From the NCBI RefSeq assembly GCF_900115595.1, contig NZ_FOXA01000001.1:1-64000 (forward strand): a DNA stretch of 64,000 bases, written 5' to 3'. The notes below the pieces were generated by a model. It had not been told where the DNA came from. It saw only the letters and a program-made list of their open reading frames with translations, and made no database searches. Position 1 is the first letter of the stretch. Each line of letters opens with the position of its first letter. Source of the stretch: Tranquillimonas alkanivorans. GTDB taxonomy: Bacteria > Pseudomonadota > Alphaproteobacteria > Rhodobacterales > Rhodobacteraceae. Positions 39,121 to 49,291 of this stretch are shown here, in pieces. The position numbers were made by a program, and so were the translations under genes.

Positions 39121-39342
39121 CTACTCGTCCCGGTCGGCGTCGGGATCGTACTGGCCGATTCCCTTGAACACGCGCTTGAGCGGCAGTGCCCAGAGGACGC
39201 CCAGCCCGACATAGATCGCCAGTTCCACCAGCATGCCCGGCCGTTCCAGCAGCCCCACCAGCGTCGTCGCGACGACTACATAGACCGGCAGGCCGACCAG
39301 CAGGATCAGCAGGGCGAGACGGCGGCGGGTCTTGTACTTCAC
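39121..39342 (-). CDS. DUF2842 small membrane protein
   Basis: The 73-residue protein has two membrane helices (about 9-31 and 39-56) and reads MKYKTRRRLALLILLVGLPV followed by VVATTLVGLLERPG and LWALPLKRVFKGIGQYDPD, the DUF2842 family sequence. Function unknown. It starts four bases after the purA stop on the same strand and is probably its operon partner. Confidence 0.85.
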   Translation of the reverse strand: MKYKTRRRLALLILLVGLPVYVVVATTLVGLLERPGMLVELAIYVGLGVLWALPLKRVFKGIGQYDPDADRDE

Positions 39343-39346
39343 CGGC

Positions 39347-40639
<1,293 letters not shown>

Positions 40640-40729
40640 AGCACTCTCCGCTTTAGAACCCGCGCCCGTATAGCCGTGCGCGCCCGTCGGTGAAACAGCA
40701 AAAGCCAGCCGCCCGCGCCGCCCCTGCTT

Positions 40730-40774
40730 CATCTTCGGCCCCGAAATATCCCGGGGTCCGGGGCAGCGCCCCGG
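40730..40774. repeat. Bipartite intergenic repeat, copy E
   Basis: CATCTTCGGCCCCGAAATAT and CCCGGGGTCC form the box, then a hairpin CCGGGGC / GCCCCGG with loop AGC (40758-40774). It lies between the divergent purA and secG starts, so this copy cannot serve as a shared 3'-end terminator. Confidence 0.72.
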
Positions 40775-40907
40775 TCCGTCCCCCAGAACGTCGCCACGGT
40801 GCGCGCCTGCGCCCGTCCCGACACATCCCGCACACCCCCGCGAGGAAGGGTTGCGGGCCGCGCCGCTTGTCTCTAGATACGCCCCGTCAAACCAGAAGGC
40901 CCGGCCC

Positions 40908-41267
40908 ATGGAAAACGTGATCCTCGTCATCCACCTGATCCTCGCGCTCTGCCTGATCGGCGTGGTGCTGCTGCAGCGCTCCGAGGGGGGTGGGCTCGGC
41001 ATGGGCGGGGGTGGCGGCGGCGGCGTGATGTCCGCCCGTGGCGCGGCGACCGCGCTCGGCAAGCTGACCTGGGGCTTCGCCATCGCCTTCATCGCGACCT
41101 CGATCGCGTTGACCATTATCGCGGCCCAGAACTCGGCCGGCTCGTCCGTCGTGGACCGGCTGGGCATCGAGAACGCGGACGAGGCGGGCGACATGCTCCC
41201 GCCGACCGACGACCTGCTGCCGCCGTCGGCCGACGACGCGCCGCTGACGCCGCCGCGCGCCGACTGA
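40908..41267 (+). CDS. secG: Preprotein translocase subunit SecG
   Basis: The 119-residue protein has two membrane helices (about 2-20 and 50-72) joined by a glycine-rich loop [19 protein letters not shown], typical of SecG, and an acidic Pro-rich tail ([16 protein letters not shown]) common in alphaproteobacterial SecG. SecG assists SecYE during translocation. It precedes pyrG, as in many alphaproteobacteria. Confidence 0.95.
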   Translation: MENVILVIHLILALCLIGVVLLQRSEGGGLGMGGGGGGGVMSARGAATALGKLTWGFAIAFIATSIALTIIAAQNSAGSSVVDRLGIENADEAGDMLPPTDDLLPPSADDAPLTPPRAD

Positions 41268-41282
41268 CCACCGGGGCCCGGT

Positions 41283-41305
41283 TCGGGCGGCCGCGTGCCG
41301 CCCGA
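41283..41305 (+). terminator. Hairpin after secG
   Basis: A 9-base stem TCGGGCGGC / GCCGCCCGA with loop CGCGT starts 15 bases past the secG stop. There is no T-run, so termination strength is uncertain. Confidence 0.45.
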
Positions 41306-41372
41306 CTTCATCGACTTCAGACACAACCGGTGGCCGGCGCATGCGGGCCGCCCCCCGCATATTGAGGTCCGG

Positions 41373-41401
41373 TTGCGCGGGCGTCACGGGACGGCTATAG
41401 C
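41373..41401 (+). promoter_or_regulatory. Candidate sigma-70 promoter for pyrG
   Basis: TTGCGC at 41373-41378 and TATAGC at 41396-41401 are separated by exactly 17 bases. It lies about 75 bases before the pyrG start, after the secG hairpin. Confidence 0.5.
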
Positions 41402-41478
41402 TTGGATCCCGTGATGCGAGGGATTCGGGTCACCGTCCTCACCATTCGAGCAGGCAAGATCACGGGAGCTTCCGCCAC

Positions 41479-43122
41479 ATGGCACGATTCGTATTCATCA
41501 CCGGCGGCGTGGTGTCCTCGCTTGGCAAGGGCCTCGCTTCGGCGGCCCTCGGAGCGCTCCTGCAGGCCCGCGGCTTCACCGTCCGCCTGCGCAAGCTCGA
41601 TCCCTACCTGAACGTCGATCCGGGCACGATGTCGCCCTTCGAACACGGCGAGGTCTTCGTCACCGACGACGGGGCCGAGACCGACCTCGACCTCGGCCAT
41701 TACGAGCGCTTCACCGGCGTCGCCGCGCGCCGCACCGACTCGGTCTCGTCGGGCCGCATCTATTCCAACGTGCTCGAGAAAGAGCGCCGAGGCGATTACC
41801 TGGGCAAGACGATCCAGGTGATTCCCCACGTCACCAACGAGATCAAGGACTTCATCGCCACCGGCGAGGACGAGGTCGATTTCATGCTGTGCGAGATCGG
41901 CGGCACCGTCGGCGATATCGAGGGTCTGCCCTTCTTCGAGGCGATCCGCCAGTTCGCGCAGGAAAAGCCGCGCGGCGAATGCATCTTCATGCACCTCACC
42001 CTGCTGCCCTGGATCGCCGCGAGCGGTGAGCTGAAGACCAAGCCGACCCAGCACTCGGTGAAGGAACTGCGCTCCATCGGCCTGCAGCCCGACATCCTCG
42101 TTTGCCGGTCCGAGAAGCCGATCCCGCAGAAAGAGCGCGAGAAGCTGGCGCTGTTCTGCAACGTGCGCCCCGACAGCGTGATCGCCGCCTACGACCTCAA
42201 GTCGATCTACGAGGCCCCTCTGGCCTATCACCGCGAGGGGCTGGACCAGGCGGTGCTCGACGCCTTCCAGATCAGCCCGGCGCCCAAGCCCGACCTGAGG
42301 CGCTGGGAGGACGTCGCCGACCGCATCTTCCACGCCGAGGGCGAGGTGAAGGTGGCGATCGTGGGCAAGTACACCCAGCTCGAGGACGCTTACAAATCCA
42401 TTGCCGAGGCGCTGACCCACGGCGGCATGGCCAACCGCGTGAAGGTGAAGGCCGAGTGGATCGACGCCGAAATCTTCGAGCGCGAGGATCCGGGCCCCTA
42501 CCTCGAAGGCTTCCACGCGATCCTCGTCCCCGGCGGCTTCGGCGAGCGCGGGACGGAAGGAAAGATCAACGCCGCCCGCTTCGCGCGCGAGCGCAAGATC
42601 CCCTATCTCGGCATCTGCCTGGGCATGCAGATGGCGGTGATCGAGGCCGCGCGGAACCTTGCCGGAATGGAGCGCGCGGGCAGCCAGGAGTTCGACCACG
42701 AGGCGGGCGTCGCGCGCTTCGAGCCGGTGATCTTCCACCTGCGCGAGTGGATCAAGGACAACCAGAAGATCGCCCGCTCGGTGCTTGACGACAAGGGCGG
42801 CACCATGCGGCTGGGCGCCTATGACGCGACGCTGAAGGAAGGCTCGAAGGTGGCCGAAGTCTATGGCACCACCACGATCCAGGAGCGGCACCGCCATCGC
42901 TACGAAGTCGACATCAAGTACCGCGAGCAACTCGAGGAGCACGGCCTGTGCTTCTCCGGCCTGTCGCCCGACGGCCGGCTGCCCGAGATCGTCGAGGTCT
43001 CGGACCACCCGTGGTTCATCGGCGTGCAGTTCCACCCCGAGCTGAAGTCCAAGCCGTTCGAACCGCACCCGCTGTTCCGCGACTTCGTGCGCGCGGCGAA
43101 AGAGGTGTCGCGGCTGGTTTGA
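41479..43122 (+). CDS. pyrG: CTP synthase
   Basis: PyrG aminates UTP to CTP using glutamine. The 547-residue protein has an N-terminal synthetase domain beginning [20 protein letters not shown], with [27 protein letters not shown], and a C-terminal class I glutamine amidotransferase domain with the nucleophile in YLGICLGMQ and the His-Glu pair in [12 protein letters not shown]. Length is standard. Confidence 0.97.
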   Translation: MARFVFITGGVVSSLGKGLASAALGALLQARGFTVRLRKLDPYLNVDPGTMSPFEHGEVFVTDDGAETDLDLGHYERFTGVAARRTDSVSSGRIYSNVLEKERRGDYLGKTIQVIPHVTNEIKDFIATGEDEVDFMLCEIGGTVGDIEGLPFFEAIRQFAQEKPRGECIFMHLTLLPWIAASGELKTKPTQHSVKELRSIGLQPDILVCRSEKPIPQKEREKLALFCNVRPDSVIAAYDLKSIYEAPLAYHREGLDQAVLDAFQISPAPKPDLRRWEDVADRIFHAEGEVKVAIVGKYTQLEDAYKSIAEALTHGGMANRVKVKAEWIDAEIFEREDPGPYLEGFHAILVPGGFGERGTEGKINAARFARERKIPYLGICLGMQMAVIEAARNLAGMERAGSQEFDHEAGVARFEPVIFHLREWIKDNQKIARSVLDDKGGTMRLGAYDATLKEGSKVAEVYGTTTIQERHRHRYEVDIKYREQLEEHGLCFSGLSPDGRLPEIVEVSDHPWFIGVQFHPELKSKPFEPHPLFRDFVRAAKEVSRLV

Positions 43123-43171
43123 GGGCGGCTTGGTCCGACCTGGTGGACCGACGAGGGAATGGGAGATGGGA

Positions 43172-43347
43172 GGTGCCCGCTTTCGCGGGCATAACAGCCC
43201 CGCCACACCGGCCGCCCGCCCTTTCTTCCCCGCGCGAGCGGGGACCTTCCACCACAAGCGCCACCGCCGACGCCGGGACCTCCGCCGCACGCGCCCGCCC
43301 CGTCATCCCTGCGCAAGCGGGGACCTTTCGCCACAAGCGCCACCGCC
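43172..43347. repeat. Cluster of GCGGGGACC-type intergenic repeats
   Basis: The 229-base gap after pyrG holds three related copies: GGTGCCCGCTTTCGCGGGCAT in inverted orientation (43172-43192); CCCCGCGCGAGCGGGGACC (43229-43246) and GTCATCCCTGCGCAAGCGG continuing GGACC (43302-43325). The last two are also part of a 37-base direct repeat, 43232-43268 and 43311-43347, ending CCACAAGCGCCACCGCC, with four mismatches and an offset of 79 bases. The palindromic core resembles a widespread proteobacterial dispersed repeat. Confidence 0.72.
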
Positions 43348-43351
43348 ACCC

Positions 43352-44392
43352 TCACCCGTCGCCGAAGTACCTCCGCATCACCTGCTGCCCGCTCTCGCCG
43401 GTCACCCGTTCCAGCAGCGCGTGGTTCAGCCGTTCGCGCAGCGGCGCCCCCTGCGGGAGCGCGAAGGTGACGTAGTGTGGGTCCAGCCGGCTGGTCGAGA
43501 TCGCCATGTTAATGTCGCCGCCCGCGAAGTGGCGCAGCACCGGCGCGGCGGCCGCAACGACGTCGACCGCATCCGTCCGCAGTGCGTCCAGCGCCGCCGG
43601 CACGTCGGCATAGGGCGCAAGCGCCCCGACCCGGCCCTCCAGGAATTCCGCCGTGCCGGCCCCCGCGATGACGCCCACCCGCGCCTCGGCCAGATCGCCG
43701 ATCAGGTCGTCCTCCTGCTGCACGCCAGCCATGGTCACGACGGCCGCCGTCAGCGCGGCGCTGACGGCAAGACCGGTCAGCATCCACAGCATCGCCACCG
43801 TCCGCCCCGCCAGCGTCACCGGCGCCTTGTCGCCGTAGCCGATGGTGGTCAGCGTCACGCCCGCCCACCAGAAGCCGTCGCCCAGCCCCTTCACGATGCC
43901 GCGGCTGAACTGGTCCTCGTTGCGCCGCCGCTCAACCAGCCAGATGACCGCGCCCACGATCAAAAGCAGCACCGACAGCCCCGCCACCAACCGCACGAAC
44001 TGCCACGAGGCGAAGCCCTTCACCACCTCCAGCACCTGCGAGCCCCGCTCCTCGGCCACGGCGAGCGTCGCGGTATAAATGGGTTGCGTCAGGTCGGTTT
44101 CGGCCTCGAGCTCTGGCGTTGCCGTCACCGGCAGCACCACGTCGGCGCGACCCGTGGCGAGCGCCGCCGCCGCCTCGCCGTCATCCAGCATGACGTAGCC
44201 ATAGCCGAGCCCCAGGTCCTCGGCCACCAGCCGCCACAGCTCGACCGCCGCGCCCTCCAGCGCGCCGTCGGAGGTGGTCATGGCGAAGCGTGGCCGCTCG
44301 ATGACGCCCACGCGCAAGGTGTCGGTCTGTGCCCCCGCCGGCATGGCGAGGGCGCACAGCAGCGGGATCGGGCGGATCAGGTCCTTCAGCAT
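43352..44392 (-). CDS. GluR0-like ligand-gated potassium channel
   Basis: The 346-residue protein has the layout of a minimal ionotropic glutamate receptor: a signal peptide (cleavage near AGAQ, residue 22), the first half of a family-3 solute-binding domain (TLRVGVIERPRFAMTT ... DLTQPIYTATLAV), membrane helix 1 (LVAGLSVLLLIVGAVIWLV), a pore loop with potassium filter TLTTIGYGDKAP, helix 2 (VAMLWMLTGLAVSAALTAAVV) and the second half of the binding domain. Ligand binding outside the cell would gate K+ flow. The arginine that holds the amino-acid carboxylate (TxxRE in relatives) aligns with TPELE here, so the ligand may not be an ordinary amino acid. The gene stands alone between pyrG and mipA. 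Confidence 0.87.
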   Translation of the reverse strand: MLKDLIRPIPLLCALAMPAGAQTDTLRVGVIERPRFAMTTSDGALEGAAVELWRLVAEDLGLGYGYVMLDDGEAAAALATGRADVVLPVTATPELEAETDLTQPIYTATLAVAEERGSQVLEVVKGFASWQFVRLVAGLSVLLLIVGAVIWLVERRRNEDQFSRGIVKGLGDGFWWAGVTLTTIGYGDKAPVTLAGRTVAMLWMLTGLAVSAALTAAVVTMAGVQQEDDLIGDLAEARVGVIAGAGTAEFLEGRVGALAPYADVPAALDALRTDAVDVVAAAAPVLRHFAGGDINMAISTSRLDPHYVTFALPQGAPLRERLNHALLERVTGESGQQVMRRYFGDG

Positions 44393-44432
44393 CGCCCCGC
44401 CAACGCGGGAGGGCGGCGTCCGGGTCCGACGC

Positions 44433-45260
44433 TCAGAAGTCGAGCGTGATCCGGCGGGTCACGCCGATGCGCACCTTGAGCTGGCTGTCATCGCCCTGCC
44501 GCACGATCGGCGAGTCCTCGGCGTCGTTGAGAAACTGGTCGTAGCGGATCGCCCCCTCGACGCCCCAGTTGTCGTCGATGCGGTACGTCGCGCCCAGCTC
44601 GACACCGGCACGCAGCAGGCCGCCCCCGGCGTCGTAGGCCTCGAGCCCGCTTGCCGCCGACTCGCCCGCCGAGACGCCGTAATAGGTGTCGGCGTAGTCG
44701 TCGCTGCCCATGAACAGCCGCGGGCCGGCCGACACGGTCAGCCGGTCGGTGGGGCGGAACAGCGCATCGGCCCCTACTTCGGCCACCAGCGACTCGTGCC
44801 CAATGGCGCCATAGCGCAGGTCGGCGAACGCCTCGTAGTTGCGCGCGCGATACCCGATGCCCAGCCCCAGCTCGACCGCCGCATCGACGTCGTCCAGCCC
44901 CGAGATCTCGTCGAACTCAGACGAGTCGCGTTCGGGGATGTAGCGGAACGAACCCCGCAGGTGCGGGCCCAGCGGCTCGAGGTCGGGGTCGAGCGACCCG
45001 AACTCGCGGCCGAAGGCGCGCAGGTAGCCGAACGAGAAGCCGAGGTCCGGTCCAAACTCGACATCGTCGGACCCGAAATAGGATGGCTTCGCCGCCACGC
45101 CGCCGCGCAAGGTGAAGGCGAACTCCGGACCGGGATCGGCCATCGGCGCCGCCACCACAGGCGCAGGCTCGGGCATCACGGGCGCCGGCGTGTCCGCGAA
45201 GGCGGACAGGGGCGCGGCGGACAGGCAAAGCGCGGCAGTGGCGGTGCGGCAGGCGGACAT
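44433..45260 (-). CDS. MipA/OmpV family outer-membrane protein
   Basis: The 275-residue protein has a signal peptide (TATAALCLSAAPLSAFA) and alternating amphipathic strands of an outer-membrane barrel (FTLRGGVAAKPSYFGSDD ... AVELGLGIGYRARNYEAFADLRYGAIGHE), ending in an aromatic C-terminal residue (RRITLDF) as needed for BAM insertion. The family includes MltA-interacting MipA and OmpV; the specific role here is unknown. Confidence 0.88.
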   Translation of the reverse strand: MSACRTATAALCLSAAPLSAFADTPAPVMPEPAPVVAAPMADPGPEFAFTLRGGVAAKPSYFGSDDVEFGPDLGFSFGYLRAFGREFGSLDPDLEPLGPHLRGSFRYIPERDSSEFDEISGLDDVDAAVELGLGIGYRARNYEAFADLRYGAIGHESLVAEVGADALFRPTDRLTVSAGPRLFMGSDDYADTYYGVSAGESAASGLEAYDAGGGLLRAGVELGATYRIDDNWGVEGAIRYDQFLNDAEDSPIVRQGDDSQLKVRIGVTRRITLDF

Positions 45261-45371
45261 GTGGTTCTCCGTTCAGGGGTTACGTGTCAGACTGGGGCAT
45301 CGCGCGCCGAATTCAAGCCGCTGCCGCACCTCCCCTTTGCCCTGTGGCGCGGACGGCATATATCACCTGCC

Positions 45372-45815
45372 ATGTTCGCGAACCTCCTCAAGCGCCTCAC
45401 CGCGCCCGAGCCCGACACGCTGCCCGACGGCGACGCGCGCCTCGCGCTCGCTGCGCTGCTGGTGCGCATCGCCCGCTCCGACGGAGATTACACCGACGAC
45501 GAGGTCGGGCGCATCGACCGCATCCTCGCCACCCGCTACGGCATGTCGCCGTTCGAGGCCGGCGCGCTTCGGCGCGAGGCCGAGACGCTGGAGGCCGAGG
45601 CGCCGGACACCGTGCGCTTCACTCGCGCACTCAAGGATGCCGTGCCCTACGAGGACCGCGAGCAGATCCTCGAGGCGCTGTGGGAGGTCGTGTTGGCCGA
45701 CGGCGTGCGCGACCATGAAGAGGACGCGCTGCTGCGGCTCGTCGCGCCCATGCTCGGCGTGAACGACCGCGACAGCAACCTTGCCCGGCAGCGGGTCGAA
45801 AGCCGCAAGGCCTGA
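45372..45815 (+). CDS. TerB family protein
   Basis: The 147-residue all-helical soluble protein reads ALAALLVRIARSDGDYTDDEVGRIDRIL and EALWEVVLADGVRDHEEDALLRLVAPMLGV, the two metal-binding-like helical repeats of TerB (tellurite-resistance TerB / DjlA-like domains). No other ter gene is nearby, so tellurite resistance should not be inferred. ATG 45372 gives the normal start. Confidence 0.88.
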   Translation: MFANLLKRLTAPEPDTLPDGDARLALAALLVRIARSDGDYTDDEVGRIDRILATRYGMSPFEAGALRREAETLEAEAPDTVRFTRALKDAVPYEDREQILEALWEVVLADGVRDHEEDALLRLVAPMLGVNDRDSNLARQRVESRKA

Positions 45816-45984
45816 CCGCCGCCGGGCTGCGCACGCCGCTCGATTCGCCGCAGCGCACGTCAGGAGCGGGCGCATTGCGTAACTTCGGACCCATGCCCTT
45901 GCGGCATGCGGCGATAAAGCGTTGCATTCGGCCCTGTTTTCCGCCCTACTCCGCCCCCAACAAGCAGCAAGGCCACCGAACCGC
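45816..45984 (+). promoter_or_regulatory. Upstream region of the ABC / amine-utilisation genes
   Basis: This 169-base gap must carry the promoter of the rightward transport genes. A short inverted repeat ATGCC / GGCAT (in CATGCCCTTGCGGCATGCGG, about 45892-45911) is followed by GATAAAG, a possible -10. No regulator gene lies in the cluster. Confidence 0.3.
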
Positions 45985-46761
45985 GTGACACCCCAAGAAC
46001 CGCCCGTCATCGAGATCCGGGACCTCCACAAGAGCTACGGCAGCCTTGAGGTGATCAAGGGCGTCGACATGGTCGCGCCGCGCGGGCACGTCATCTCGCT
46101 CATCGGCTCGTCGGGCTCGGGGAAATCCACGCTCCTGCGCTGCGCCAACCTGCTGGAAGATAGCCAGCAGGGCGAGATCGTGTTCGAGGGCGAGCCGGTG
46201 CGCTGGAAGGGCACGGGCCAAGGCCGCCATCCCGCCGACCGCAAGCAGGTCACGCGCATCCGAACGAACCTGTCGATGGTGTTCCAGCAGTTCAACCTTT
46301 GGACGCACATGACGATCCTTCAGAACGTCATGGAAGCGCCGGTCACCGTGCTGGGCCGCGACCGGGACGAGGTCGAACAGGCCGCGCGCGGCTATCTCGA
46401 CAAGGTCGGCATCGGCGACAAGGCCGATGCCTGGCCCGCGCAACTGTCCGGCGGGCAGCAGCAGCGCGCCGCCATCGCGCGCGCGCTCTGCATGGAGCCG
46501 CGGGCGCTTCTGTTCGACGAACCCACCTCGGCGCTCGACCCCGAGCTCGAGCAGGAAGTGATCCGCGTGATCAAGGCGCTGGCCGAGGAAGGGCGCACGA
46601 TGATCATCGTCACCCACGACATGAACCTCGCACGTGACACGTCGGACCACGTGGTCTTCCTCCACCAGGGGAAGATCGAGGAAGAGGGCTCGCCGGACCG
46701 GCTGTTCGGCCAGCCCGAGACGCCGCGGCTCAGGCAGTTCCTGTCCGCCACGGCCGCATAA
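45985..46761 (+). CDS. Polar amino-acid-type ABC transporter ATP-binding protein
   Basis: The 258-residue ATPase belongs to the HisP/GlnQ group: Walker A GSSGSGKST, Q-loop VFQQFNLWTHMT, signature LSGGQQQRAAIARAL, Walker B ALLFDEPTSALDPEL and the switch histidine in IIVTHDMNLAR. The insertion before the Q-loop (GTGQGRHPADRKQVTRIR) is typical of HisP/opine-type ATPases. I start at GTG 45985; the ribosome site is weak and an upstream in-frame ATG at 45922 is possible. It leads a full ABC importer: binding protein and two permeases follow. Confidence 0.93.
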   Translation: MTPQEPPVIEIRDLHKSYGSLEVIKGVDMVAPRGHVISLIGSSGSGKSTLLRCANLLEDSQQGEIVFEGEPVRWKGTGQGRHPADRKQVTRIRTNLSMVFQQFNLWTHMTILQNVMEAPVTVLGRDRDEVEQAARGYLDKVGIGDKADAWPAQLSGGQQQRAAIARALCMEPRALLFDEPTSALDPELEQEVIRVIKALAEEGRTMIIVTHDMNLARDTSDHVVFLHQGKIEEEGSPDRLFGQPETPRLRQFLSATAA

Positions 46762-46786
46762 CAAACAAAAGCAAGGGAGCTACCAG

Positions 46787-47512
46787 ATGAACAAGCTGAT
46801 CCTTTCCGCCGCCGCGCTGGCCCTCACGGCCGGGGCCGCCGCCTCGCAGGACGTGGTGCGCATGGGGACCGAGGGCGCGTACCCTCCGTACAACTTCATC
46901 AACGACGACGGCGAGGTCGCGGGCTTCGAGCGTGAACTGGGCGACGAGCTCTGCGAGCGCGCCGGCCTGACCTGCGAGTGGGTCACGAACGAGTGGGACT
47001 CGATCATCCCGAACCTCGTCTCGGGCAACTACGACACGATTATCGCCGGCATGTCGATCACGCCCGAGCGTGACGAGGTGATCGACTTTACCCAGGCCTA
47101 CATCCCGCCGTCGCCGTCGGCGTTCCTCGCCGCGTCCGAGGACATCGACCTCGACACCGCCGTGATTGCCGCGCAGACCGGCACCATCCAGGCCGACCAC
47201 GTCGCCTCGATGGAAGGCGCGACGCTGGTCGAATACGCCACGCCCGACGAAACCGTCGCCGCCGTGCGCAACGGCGAGGTCGACGCGGTGCTGGCCGACA
47301 AGGACTTCCTCGCCCCCGTGGGCGAACAGGACCCGGCGCTGATGCTCGTGGGCGAGGACGTCGCGCTTGGCGGTGGCATCGGCCTCGGCGTGCGCGAAAG
47401 CGACACCGAGCTGAAAGAGACGTTCGACGCCGCCATCACCGAGATGAAGGAAGAAGGCGCGCTGAACCCGCTCATCGTGAAGTGGTTCGGCGACGACGCC
47501 GAAACCTGGTAA
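46787..47512 (+). CDS. ABC transporter substrate-binding protein (family 3)
   Basis: The 241-residue periplasmic protein has a signal peptide (MNKLILSAAALALTAGAAAS) and the family-3 fold: VVRMGTEGAYPPYNFINDDG, FERELGDELCERAGLTCEW and AGMSITPERDEVIDFTQAY. The arginine in TPERDEVIDF is the residue that binds the alpha-carboxylate of amino-acid ligands, so an amino-acid-like or gamma-glutamyl substrate fits. A cysteine pair (CERAGLTC) resembles the disulphide of LAO/His-binding proteins. AAGGGAG precedes the ATG. Confidence 0.93.
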   Translation: MNKLILSAAALALTAGAAASQDVVRMGTEGAYPPYNFINDDGEVAGFERELGDELCERAGLTCEWVTNEWDSIIPNLVSGNYDTIIAGMSITPERDEVIDFTQAYIPPSPSAFLAASEDIDLDTAVIAAQTGTIQADHVASMEGATLVEYATPDETVAAVRNGEVDAVLADKDFLAPVGEQDPALMLVGEDVALGGGIGLGVRESDTELKETFDAAITEMKEEGALNPLIVKWFGDDAETW

Positions 47513-47619
47513 GATCGACACCGGCGGGAGCGGCCCGGCCGCTCTCGCCCACCTGACGCACGACCGGGGGCCCGAGACCCATTTTCGCCTTCTGCGCCGA
47601 TCCTGACACGCTTGAAGGC

Positions 47620-48462
47620 GTGCGCTGGCTTGCCTGCTATCTGACCACGGGCAAGCACATGGCGTTCTACGCCTCGTTCGGGACCGTCCTCCTCCTCCTC
47701 GCCATCACCGCGCCCGTCGCGCTGCTTTTCGGCTTCGGCGGGGCCATGGCCGCGCGCTCGCCCGTCGCGCCGCTGCGTTGGTTCGGCAAGGGCTACACCG
47801 CCATCGTTCGCGGCGTTCCCGACATCGCGTTCTTCCTGTTCTTCGTCATCGCGCTGGACCAGGGCTTCGAGTGGCTGCGCCACCAGGCGCTGTGCCCGGA
47901 CTGGGACCAACCGGTTCGGCAGGGCAACGACTTCGTCGTCTGCGACATCGCCAAGCTGCCGCTGTCGAGCGCCCCGCAATGGGTGCACGAGACGTACGGC
48001 TTCTTCCTGGCGGTCCTGACCTTCGCCATCGTCTTCGGCGCCTTCGCCGCCAACGTGCTGTTCGGCGCCATGCGGGCCGTCCCGCGCCCGCAACTCGAGA
48101 CCGCCGAGGCCTATGGCATGTCGCGCCGCCAGACCTTCTGGCGCATTCTCGTGCCGCAGATGTGGATTTATGCGCTGCCCGGCCTGTCGAACCTGTGGAT
48201 GATCCTGATCAAGGCCACGCCGCTGCTGTTCCTCCTAGGCGTCGAGGACATCGTCTATTGGGCGCGCGAACTCGGCGGCATGAAGACCCAGGTCTACGAG
48301 TACCCGCACCCCGACTGGCGGCTGTATTACTTCCTGGCGCTTCTCGTCTTCTACCTCGGTCTCACCAAGGTGTCCGAGGCCGTCCTGTCGCGCCTGACGG
48401 TTCGCCTGTCGCACGGGCAGGCGACGATGGCCGGCGAAGCCCAACGCCGCGCGGGGGCCTGA
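47620..48462 (+). CDS. ABC transporter permease (HisQ/OccQ type), start uncertain
   Basis: The 280-residue permease from GTG 47620 has about five membrane helices and the ABC permease EAA loop AVPRPQLETAEAYGMSRRQTFWRILVPQ. An unusual periplasmic loop CPDWDQPVRQGNDFVVC with paired cysteines is a marker of this subgroup. The frame extends upstream to 47557 with family-like sequence IFAFCADPDTLEGVRWLACY but no ATG, GTG or TTG, so the true start could be ATT at 47581. GAAGG precedes the GTG. It partners the permease that starts one base after its stop. Confidence 0.9.
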   Translation: MRWLACYLTTGKHMAFYASFGTVLLLLAITAPVALLFGFGGAMAARSPVAPLRWFGKGYTAIVRGVPDIAFFLFFVIALDQGFEWLRHQALCPDWDQPVRQGNDFVVCDIAKLPLSSAPQWVHETYGFFLAVLTFAIVFGAFAANVLFGAMRAVPRPQLETAEAYGMSRRQTFWRILVPQMWIYALPGLSNLWMILIKATPLLFLLGVEDIVYWARELGGMKTQVYEYPHPDWRLYYFLALLVFYLGLTKVSEAVLSRLTVRLSHGQATMAGEAQRRAGA

Positions 48463-48463
48463 G

Positions 48464-49291
48464 ATGAGCTGTATCGAGACCATCCAGAACTATGCCCTGC
48501 GCTCCCTCGGCATCGGCGAGCGGCTTCTGCCGCGCTCGGACTTCACGCTGTGCGAGCAGTTCACGCTGATCGGCTCGGGCCTGATCTGGAACGTCTATTT
48601 CGGAGCGCTGGCGCTGGCGACGGGCTTCTTCCTCGCGACCGGGGTTGCCGTGGCCAAGAACGCGCGGCAGGCCTGGCTGCGCAAGCCGGCAGAGTGGTTC
48701 ATCTTCCTGTTCCGGGGCTCGCCGCTCTTCATCCAGTTCTTCCTTGCCTACGAGGCATTCGTCCTGCTGCCCCGCACGGGGATCGAGATCTTCGGTATCA
48801 CGGCGCAGACCTCGTGGCTCACCCGCGCCTGGGCCGGCGCCCTGATCGTTCTGTTCCTCAACACCGCCGCCTATTCGGGCGAGATCTTCTATGGCGCGCT
48901 GCGCGCCGTGCCCAAGGGCGACCTCGAGGCCGCCGACGCCTACGGTCTGACCGGCTTTGCCCGCTTCCGCCGCGTGGTCTGGCCGACCATGCTGCGGCTC
49001 GCTTGGCCGGCCTACACGAACGAGGCGATCTTTCTCTTCCAGTCCACGACGCTCGTCTTCTTCTCGGGCTTTCCGGCGTGGCAACAGCGGGGCGACGCGC
49101 TCTATTACGCCAGCTACTTCGCGGACAAGACGTTCAACCCGTTCATCCCCTACCCGATCCTCGCAGGCTATTTCATTCTGCTGACGCTGGTGATCATCTC
49201 GCTCTTCGGGATGATGAACCGGCGGCTGAACCGGCACCTTCCGCAGGAGCGCCGCCAGCCGATCCGCTTCCGCCTTCAGGTAATCCGGTGA
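48464..49291 (+). CDS. ABC transporter permease (HisM/OccM type)
   Basis: The 275-residue inner-membrane permease has five or so helices and an EAA loop AVPKGDLEAADAYGLTGFARFRRVVWPTM. The segment FIFLFRGSPLFIQFFLAYEAF is the HisMQ-type N-terminal motif. Its stop overlaps the GTG start of the following glutamine-synthetase-like gene, which ties transport to the amine-ligation step. Confidence 0.93.
   Translation: MSCIETIQNYALRSLGIGERLLPRSDFTLCEQFTLIGSGLIWNVYFGALALATGFFLATGVAVAKNARQAWLRKPAEWFIFLFRGSPLFIQFFLAYEAFVLLPRTGIEIFGITAQTSWLTRAWAGALIVLFLNTAAYSGEIFYGALRAVPKGDLEAADAYGLTGFARFRRVVWPTMLRLAWPAYTNEAIFLFQSTTLVFFSGFPAWQQRGDALYYASYFADKTFNPFIPYPILAGYFILLTLVIISLFGMMNRRLNRHLPQERRQPIRFRLQVIR

Noticed and set aside
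43232-43347. CRISPR-like direct repeats after pyrG
   Set aside because: There are only two units, they are imperfect, the spacing is not regular for an array and no cas gene is present; better explained as a dispersed palindromic repeat.
45372-45815. Tellurite resistance function from the TerB domain
   Set aside because: No terC, terD, terE or terA gene is nearby; the TerB fold occurs in many unrelated contexts.
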